64,000 nt of DNA from Lachnospiraceae bacterium 28-4 (lineage in GTDB: Bacteria; Bacillota; Clostridia; Lachnospirales; Lachnospiraceae): positions 977,548 through 1,041,547 of the forward strand of contig KE159599.1 of NCBI GenBank assembly GCA_000403275.2, in the 5' to 3' direction. This document shows positions 57,638-64,000 of the stretch, one piece after another. The translations under genes were made by a program, and so were the position numbers. How positions within the stretch are numbered: the stretch's first letter is position 1; each line of letters starts with the position of its first letter. The notes below the pieces were generated by a model. It worked only from the letters and a program-made list of their open reading frames with translations, was not told the DNA's origin and ran no database searches.

Positions 57638-57820
57638 TCAGTGTTCGGCTTTCTGATATTGTTGGTATAACAAATCTAAGCCTTTCTCAATAGCTTCTGT
57701 TTGGGTCAAATTGTGTTCAGAGGCAAATCGTTTCAGTTTCTCATAATCTTCTTCTTTCATTCGGAAGCCTGCCGAAACTTTTCTTGGGGATGCAACTTTT
57801 GGTCTCCCCATTTTTGACAT
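57638..57820 (-). CDS. Small ribbon-helix-helix DNA-binding protein
   Basis: 60 aa: MSKMGRPKVASPRKVSAGFR then MKEEDYEKLKRFASEHNLTQTEAIEKGLDLLYQQ. The layout (beta strand SAGFRM, two helices, GLDLLY end) fits the Arc/CopG fold of small repressors. AAGGAGG lies 9 nt before the ATG. It is 39 bp upstream of the integrase gene on the same strand and has a promoter overlapped by a perfect palindrome, so it probably represses itself and int. Confidence 0.75.
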   Translation of the reverse strand: MSKMGRPKVASPRKVSAGFRMKEEDYEKLKRFASEHNLTQTEAIEKGLDLLYQQYQKAEH

Positions 57821-57849
57821 TACATTTTACCTCCTTCCTCTTTTTCCCA

Positions 57850-57898
57850 ATTATACTAATTGCAGAACGCAAAGTCAACATTTATGTTCTGCAATTAG
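57850..57898 (-). promoter_or_regulatory. Promoter with overlapping operator of the RHH gene
   Basis: On the minus strand TTGACT (57878-57873) and TATAAT (57855-57850) are 17 bp apart. A 13-bp perfect inverted repeat, CTAATTGCAGAAC (57856-57868) and GTTCTGCAATTAG (57886-57898), spans the spacer and the upstream side. This geometry suits autorepression by the RHH protein. Confidence 0.8.
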
Positions 57899-58041
57899 TA
57901 ATTTGTAATTCTATTCTTGCAAACTCACTTTCCATACTTACTCTCTATTGCTCATACGAAAAGTTTCTAAACCTCCATGCCCGCACACTTGGCACCACCA
58001 TAAATGAAACTGTGCAGACGATAGGTTCTTGATTTTGTTTG

Positions 58042-58220
58042 TGCCGTTATTTATACTTATGGCAACGGCAAAAATCGTGTTTATTTTGGGCTGGAAGCCC
58101 GTTTTCTAAACTGATTTCAGGTACTCTCATTTGCACCACCACCTGTCCAGCCATTTAAGAACCCCGGTTCACGGCAAAAGGACGTATAGTAAAATGATAA
58201 GAGACAGAGTACCGTGCCGT
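58042..58220 (+). ncRNA. Candidate bridge RNA of IS110 copy 2
   Basis: Identical to the region at 53681-53859: three hairpins, with TTTCTAAA in the second loop and ATAGTAAA in the third. The same guides explain why both copies sit at the same core sequence. Confidence 0.7.
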
Positions 58221-58243
58221 AAATTCCACCAGGAGGTGCCAGT

Positions 58244-59479
58244 ATGGATAGAATTTACGACAATTGTTGTGGTATTGATGTTCACAAAAAACTTATCGTT
58301 GCCTGCTTCCGATGCGGCAAAAAGCAGGACGTGCGTGAGTTTGGCGCAACAACCAGAGAACTCCTCTCATTGGCTGACTGGCTCAAAGAAGGCGGCTGTG
58401 AAATGGTCGCTATGGAGAGTACAGCCTCTTATTGGAAGCCTCTGTACAACATCCTTGAATCTTCTGACTTGAATGCCATGGTGGTCAATGCCCGCCATAT
58501 GAAAGCTGTTCCAGGTCGAAAAACAGACGTAAAAGATGCGGAATGGATCGCTGACCTTTTACAGCACGGTCTGCTTCAGCCCAGTTACATTCCCGACAAA
58601 GACCAGCGGGAACTGAGGGAATTAGTCCGTTATCGCAAAAGCCTTGTAGGTGAACGTACCAGAGAATTGAACAGGCTCCAGAAGATGCTGGAAGGAGCCA
58701 ACATCAAGTTGTCCGGGACCGTATCTGACATCAATGGCAAAAGCGCCCGCAGCATCCTGGAGTATCTCCTTACCGGGGAGCCCATCGATGAGGCAAAATA
58801 CGATGAGATGTATAATCAGAAGGTCATTGCCCATAATCTCAAAGCCACCAGGGAGCAGATCATTGATGATCTCAATGGTGTCATGTCATCTCTCCAGCGC
58901 CGGATGATGAAGGAACTTCTCATCCATTTGGACGAACTGAATATTCACATCAGAAATCTGGATGATGAGATTGACAACTTCATGAAACCGGAGGAAAAGC
59001 AAGCTTCCCAGGCAATCCAGGACGTGACTGGCATAGGCAATACCAGTGCCCAGGCCATCATTTCTGTCATTGGTACGGATATGGAGCGTTTTCCAACGGA
59101 TAAACACATTTCATCCTGGGCAGGGTTGTGTCCTGGAGACAATGAAAGCGCCAAAAAGAGAAAATCTGGAAAGACCAGAAAAGGGAACTCTCTACTACGG
59201 ACAACATTGATCACCTGTGCGCATGCAGCTGTAAAAAACAAGAAGTCTTACTTCCATGCTCAGTTTATGCGGATAAGTGCCCACCGAGGGACAAGGCGTG
59301 CCTATGTGGCCGTTGCCCATTCCATGCTCATTGCGATATACCACATCCTCAAGGATGGTGTTGTTTTCAAGGATCTGGGAGCTGATTATTACAACCAGTT
59401 CAACAAGGAACGCAAGATCAATGCATACCTTAAAAAGTTAAAAGCGCTTGGTTGGGAAGCTCCAGTAGTTGCCGCATAA
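58244..59479 (+). CDS. IS110-family transposase/recombinase (second copy)
   Basis: 411 aa, identical to the protein at 53883-55118: DEDD RuvC-like domain (CGIDVHKK, AMEST, KTDVKDAEW), coiled linker and C-terminal serine-containing Tnp domain (WAGLCPGDNES). It has its own GGAGG. Being intact in both copies, it may still be active. Confidence 0.97.
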   Translation: MDRIYDNCCGIDVHKKLIVACFRCGKKQDVREFGATTRELLSLADWLKEGGCEMVAMESTASYWKPLYNILESSDLNAMVVNARHMKAVPGRKTDVKDAEWIADLLQHGLLQPSYIPDKDQRELRELVRYRKSLVGERTRELNRLQKMLEGANIKLSGTVSDINGKSARSILEYLLTGEPIDEAKYDEMYNQKVIAHNLKATREQIIDDLNGVMSSLQRRMMKELLIHLDELNIHIRNLDDEIDNFMKPEEKQASQAIQDVTGIGNTSAQAIISVIGTDMERFPTDKHISSWAGLCPGDNESAKKRKSGKTRKGNSLLRTTLITCAHAAVKNKKSYFHAQFMRISAHRGTRRAYVAVAHSMLIAIYHILKDGVVFKDLGADYYNQFNKERKINAYLKKLKALGWEAPVVAA

Positions 59480-59562
59480 ACCTGTCAGTTAAGTTTAAAA
59501 TCAGCTTTTTTGAGTTTGACAGGGGCAGTCTGCGCTTTTTGGGCTACCCGGAAGGTTGTGTT

Positions 59563-59778
59563 TCATAGTAAATATTCCTCGAATATATCACAGTTCACTA
59601 ATACCATTTTACCTATCTTATATTTTGCACCCGCTTTCTCTGCCAAGTCTTCAAAACTACTCTGGCTCATATCATAAAGTGCTGCACCAGTTTTATATCT
59701 TACAAATCGTTTTCTTCCATATTTTTCTTTAACTACACTTATCACTTCGATTTTTTTCAAATTACCTGCGTTTTTCAT
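59563..59778 (-). CDS. DUF6462 family (excisionase-like) protein, 3' end replaced by IS110
   Basis: 71 aa. MKNAGNLKKIEVISVVKEKYG then KRFVRYKTGAALYDMSQSSFEDLAEKAGAKYKI. The helix-turn and following strand resemble MerR/Xis-type winged helices; DUF6462 proteins are found in Firmicute integrative elements at the place of xis. The natural last nine residues (ETFRMSNRE) lie beyond the IS at 57938-57967 and are replaced by one Leu. The DNA-binding part is intact, so it may still function. Confidence 0.8.
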   Translation of the reverse strand: MKNAGNLKKIEVISVVKEKYGRKRFVRYKTGAALYDMSQSSFEDLAEKAGAKYKIGKMVLVNCDIFEEYLL

Positions 59779-59967
59779 GTTCCTCCTTCCTCGATATTAT
59801 CTACTAATAAAAAGATAGGCAGGAAAAGTCCTACCCTTTTATCAGCAGATAATAGCCACTCAAAAAAATACATACAGGTGACAGGTCATTACTCTGCCCA
59901 CATCGGTCTTGCACCGTCATTTAATTGACCGGATTACAAATCTCTTTGCAACCCGGAAGTATCATTA

Positions 59968-60114
59968 TCACAGATATGTTTCATCGCCCCATGTAACTGC
60001 TACATATTTTGCCCGATCTAATTCGCTTCTTACCTTTGCTTCAATGTCATTTTCAACATTTCTTCACGTTCACCCTGCCATAAGGCAGAACAGGTACATC
60101 GTTGCGCATCTGCT
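59968..60114 (-). pseudogene. Decayed small gene of the Tn916-like element
   Basis: Two overlapping frames give ADAQRCTCSALWQGEREEMLK and, one base shifted, NDIEAKVRSELDRAKYVAV and GDETYL before a stop. Adding one A in the GAAAATGAC run would join them. There is no start codon in frame. It looks like a broken small gene. The rest of 59779-60224 shows no other coding signal. Confidence 0.35.
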
Positions 60115-60224
60115 TAGTGGCTCTACATATCCTCATGTCCTGTATGCAATACAATATTTAGTTGTCATGGTACATATGCATACACTCTAGTCAGCCAACG
60201 GAAAGGGACACCGCTGACCTGCTG

Positions 60225-60464
60225 TTATGCAACTTCAAAAGTCAATATCTTAGTAATCAGCTTTGTTTCTAATCTGCGACGTAAAGTTTCATCAACACAG
60301 TAATGCAGATTACCGCATTCGTCATAGAGCTTTCTCGTAGCCAGAGCTGCAATATAACCTTTATAATGTTTCAGAACCTTATTGATTGCTTCCACATCGC
60401 CGGAAGCCGCTGCCGCTATGATATGGTAGGGCAGCAATTTTGAACACTTACTTGATTTCTCCAT
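60225..60464 (-). CDS. Tn916 ORF8-like helix-turn-helix protein
   Basis: 79 aa. LLPYHIIAAAASGDVEAINKVLKHYKGYIAALATRKLY is the N-terminal motif of the HTH_16-type proteins encoded beside the sigma-like ORF7 in Tn916 relatives. DETLRRRLETKLITKILTFEV closes the protein. It overlaps the sigma-like gene by 17 bp, so the two are translationally coupled. In Tn916 these genes drive expression of xis and int. Confidence 0.85.
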   Translation of the reverse strand: MEKSSKCSKLLPYHIIAAAASGDVEAINKVLKHYKGYIAALATRKLYDECGNLHYCVDETLRRRLETKLITKILTFEVA

Positions 60465-60888
60465 TTCTGATTCCTTCCATAATCTTTTTTAATGCCTGAA
60501 GTGAGCTGACACGATGATGATGGATGGTACTCCTGACCAAATCCATGTGCTTTGCAATTTCCGTATCTGTCATATCCATGAAAAAGGATAGCAGAATAAC
60601 ATTCCGCTTTTTCTCCGGCAGATACTTCAATGCTTCGCCAATAAGCTCGTCCTTTACCTTGATGTCATAATCAAGGACACGAAACATTTCTGATTCCACT
60701 ATGTACTCATCATCAGTTTTCAACTGTTCCAGCTCCCCTTCTGTTAATTCCGAGAAAGAAATTTCATGCTTTAACCTATAGCTTCTTGCACGTTCATAGT
60801 CAATCATTTCATTCTTCAGTACGGTCTTGTAAAAGCTGTCAAACTGTTTCTTAATTCTTAACTGCTTTTCGGAAGAAGATTCCTCCAT
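60448..60888 (-). CDS. Tn916 ORF7-like sigma-70 family factor
   Basis: 146 aa. The N-terminal part is short; the C-terminal sigma region 4 is clear: LIGEALKYLPEKKRNVILLSFFMDMTDTEIAKHMDLVRSTIHHHRVSSLQALKKIM. In Tn916-type elements the equivalent protein activates the xis-int operon. It is preceded by a long leader with a terminator-like hairpin (61013-61051), as expected for attenuation control. Confidence 0.88.
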   Translation of the reverse strand: MEESSSEKQLRIKKQFDSFYKTVLKNEMIDYERARSYRLKHEISFSELTEGELEQLKTDDEYIVESEMFRVLDYDIKVKDELIGEALKYLPEKKRNVILLSFFMDMTDTEIAKHMDLVRSTIHHHRVSSLQALKKIMEGIRNGEIK

Positions 60889-61012
60889 AAGAGTTCACCT
60901 CCTTCCGTACCCACCTGAACAGAGTGAAATATCTCCCTTTCACTCCATAGCACGAATGGAAATTGTCAGAGCGTTCATGGAATGCCGATTTTCTAAAAAA
61001 TTTTAGAAATAT

Positions 61013-61051
61013 ATAAAAAACGCCCTGGCAGGCTGGTGTCCGTTGGACGTT
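61013..61051 (-). terminator. Leader attenuator upstream of the ORF7-like gene
   Basis: On the minus strand AACGTCC (61051-61045) pairs with GGGCGTT (61025-61019), followed by TTTTTTAT. It lies about 130 bp upstream of the sigma-like gene and downstream of the divergent promoter region, so read-through would be required for expression. No gene is evident in 60889-61351. Confidence 0.55.
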
Positions 61052-61265
61052 ATTCATATCTGATATTCTAATTTTTCCACATGCTATAAGTGTGCATAGT
61101 TCACTTTTTAGGTTATAGCTTGCTATATTGCCATCAAAACAAACTATAAAAGTTCCTTTCCACGTCAAAAGCAGAATATACTCCAAATGTCATAAAAATA
61201 TCCTTTAAACTGTTCATAACACATAAACTCCCCTAAACGTACCCAAAGTCTTTCTGTTCTGCCAT

Positions 61266-61349
61266 GTGCATTATACCCCTTTGGTAAAGTGAATTATTAG
61301 TGCATTTTTAAAGCAAAATGGGAAATATACACTATACATGGAAGTGCAT
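61266..61349. promoter_or_regulatory. Three GTGCAT sites in the divergent promoter region
   Basis: GTGCAT occurs at 61266-61271, 61300-61305 and 61344-61349, the last just before the HTH start codon. Spacings of 34 and 44 bp and their position suggest binding sites for the ORF9-like repressor. Confidence 0.4.
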
Positions 61350-61351
61350 AT

Positions 61352-61579
61352 ATGGCAAGGACTAAGAAAATTGACAAGGAAATGGGATTCCGTCTGAAGA
61401 AGGCTAGCACCGGCCAGAAGCTGACCTATGAAGAATCGGTTGAAAAATCCGGTGTTTCATCACACTATATCAAAGAATTTGAGAATCATGGAAATGTACC
61501 ATGCCTTGAAATGTTAAGGAAAAAGCAGCAATTCCGAATTAAACACCTCGATCATTGCTGCTTTGTTCAAATTCTATAA
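61352..61579 (+). CDS. Tn916 ORF9-like XRE regulator, C-terminally truncated
   Basis: 75 aa. MARTKKIDKEMGFRLKKAST then LTYEESVEKSGVSSHYIKEFENHGNVPCLEML is a complete helix-turn-helix. Family members continue with a K-I-A-x-AL-type helix and an end of 40 or more residues; here the frame instead turns into RKKQQFRIKHLDHCCFVQIL, which lies in the terminator of the convergent glucosidase operon. The gene therefore ends at an element/chromosome junction near 61515. Divergent from the ORF7-like gene, as in Tn916. Confidence 0.75.
   Translation: MARTKKIDKEMGFRLKKASTGQKLTYEESVEKSGVSSHYIKEFENHGNVPCLEMLRKKQQFRIKHLDHCCFVQIL
61522..61564 (-). terminator. Terminator of the beta-glucoside PTS operon
   Basis: AAAGCAGCAAT (61522-61532) pairs with ATTGCTGCTTT (61554-61564). 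On the minus strand a T-run follows (TTTTTCC). It is 20 bp past the stop of the glucosidase gene. Confidence 0.85.
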
Positions 61580-61583
61580 CTGA

Positions 61584-63372
<1,789 letters not shown>

Positions 63373-63428
63373 TATTATTCTTTATTCTCCTTTACTCTAA
63401 AAATATTATATTTAAAAGTTTTTATCAC

Positions 63429-64000
63429 TTATGCCTCTTCCTGCGCTTCTTCCTGCTCTCGCTCAATTTCCTGCTTTTCGTAAGCTTTAAAGAAAGGAAG
63501 GTAAACAAAATATGCCAGTACGAACAGCAATGCCCAAAGAATAATACCCTTAAAATCACTATTTACCATAAAGGTTGAAATAGGCTGTGGCAGGAAGTTC
63601 ATCATCATGGCAACTGCAGGAATCGCAACCAACCCAAGCTTAAATACAATGTAAGTCACTGTCGGGATGATAAAGGATACAACCATAAATCCTAACATCA
63701 TAACCGGATTCAAAACAACTGGCAAGCCATACATAACCGGTTCATTAATGTTAAAAATCGAAGAAGCAATTGCCGCCTTTCCAATAGTATTAATTTTTTT
63801 TGACTTGGAACGAAGCATTAAAATATTAAGCGGCAGCGTACACCCCATACCTCCAAGACAACACCACCCCATAAATACAACCTCATCCGTTGCAATATAA
63901 ATCGGTGGCTGGCCTGCTGCAACAGCCGCTGCGTTTGCAGCAATATTAGTCAGATACAGCGCACATGCAATTGGCCAGACTGCCCATGCAGAAAGACCAC
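63429..64000 (-). CDS. PTS lactose/cellobiose-family EIIC component, C-terminal part
   Basis: 190 codons are visible and the frame stays open to the edge. Sequence reads LSAWAVWPIACALYLTNIAAN, then DEVVFMGWCCLGGMGCTLPLNILML, SIFNINEPVMYGLPVVLNPVMMLGF and a charged tail ending EEAQEEA. The INEP motif with the surrounding helices is the substrate-binding signature of the cellobiose/lactose EIIC family. It transports and, with EIIB, phosphorylates beta-glucosides. The N-terminal half is outside the window. Confidence 0.9.
   Translation of the reverse strand, partial: GLSAWAVWPIACALYLTNIAANAAAVAAGQPPIYIATDEVVFMGWCCLGGMGCTLPLNILMLRSKSKKINTIGKAAIASSIFNINEPVMYGLPVVLNPVMMLGFMVVSFIIPTVTYIVFKLGLVAIPAVAMMMNFLPQPISTFMVNSDFKGIILWALLFVLAYFVYLPFFKAYEKQEIEREQEEAQEEA

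Larger units (their letters stand above)
57968..59568 (+). mobile_element. IS110-family insertion sequence, copy 2 (1,601 bp)
   Basis: Same length and sequence as copy 1, in the same orientation, 4,361 bp apart. It is inserted into the 3' end of the DUF6462 gene at GTTTC-TAAA. Removing it joins EEYL to ETFRMSNRE and a stop, restoring an 80-aa protein. Confidence 0.93.

Noticed and set aside
60851-61186. 111-aa minus-strand frame upstream of the sigma-like gene
   Set aside because: It contains the attenuator hairpin and overlaps the sigma-like start. Composition is unlike a protein, with no ribosome site.

Overview
The window looks like chromosome from an anaerobic Firmicute of class Clostridia, probably Lachnospiraceae. 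The pointers are the hrcA-grpE-dnaK-dnaJ heat-shock operon with a CIRCE operator, the prmA-rsmE-cysteine desulfurase-thiI order, a folate ECF transporter under a tetrahydrofolate riboswitch, a sufC/sufB-like pair without other Suf genes, a Tn916-type regulatory block and strong Shine-Dalgarno sequences. No rRNA, tRNA or CRISPR array was seen. Assignments come from reading motifs; no database search was possible.

Layout. 1-4,250 (minus): thiI (cut by the edge), cysteine desulfurase, rsmE, prmA and folT behind its riboswitch. 4,323-4,699: repeat R1. 4,718-9,175 (minus): two multi-membrane GT-C-like proteins and a GT2 glycosyltransferase, with a divergent HTH regulator; then a DUF3048 lipoprotein. 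11,096-16,148 (minus): dnaJ, dnaK, grpE, hrcA. 16,296-23,768 (minus): DUF6465 protein, uppP, patatin-like lipase, aminotransferase, a secreted protein and a chemoreceptor. 24,062-30,282: MgtC-like protein, then a minus-strand glycerol-3-phosphate module (glpK, DUF1667, two flavoproteins) headed by lgt. 30,393-33,239 (plus): repeat R2, a GntR/YtrA-type regulator with its ABC transporter, a bacteriohemerythrin. 33,315-41,336: the sufCB-like pair, a hybrid histidine kinase, an aldo/keto reductase, DUF362, DUF2804 and GNAT proteins, then repeat R3. 41,913-51,435 (minus): one co-directional cluster with a YesN/YesM-type two-component system, an ABC ATPase homologue that has lost its catalytic motifs, an orphan permease, a complete Rbs-type sugar ABC importer and a metallo-hydrolase.

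From 51,570 to 61,580 the window is a scar zone. It holds repeat pieces R4 and R5 around a truncated IS4-family element, two identical 1,601-bp IS110-family insertions, and the left regulatory part of a Tn916-like integrative element (frameshifted integrase, RHH protein, DUF6462, ORF8/ORF7-like genes, ORF9-like repressor). One IS110 copy splits a GNAT gene; the other clips the DUF6462 gene. The Tn916-like part ends abruptly at the terminator of a beta-glucoside PTS operon (6-phospho-beta-glucosidase, EIIA, EIIC) that runs off the right edge.

The most unusual signal is a five-member family of large palindromic elements (R1-R5). Within each complete copy the two arms match over 94-108 bp, yet the arm sequence differs between copies. 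Several inner hairpins also change in a base-pair-preserving way, and every arm mismatch would be a G-U pair on the same element strand. This suggests a structured RNA or a fold-back DNA element. Second come IS110 elements whose left ends carry a candidate bridge RNA, with internal loops matching the target core and the element's own end. Third is the catalytically dead ATPase and permease placed between a two-component system and a sugar importer.
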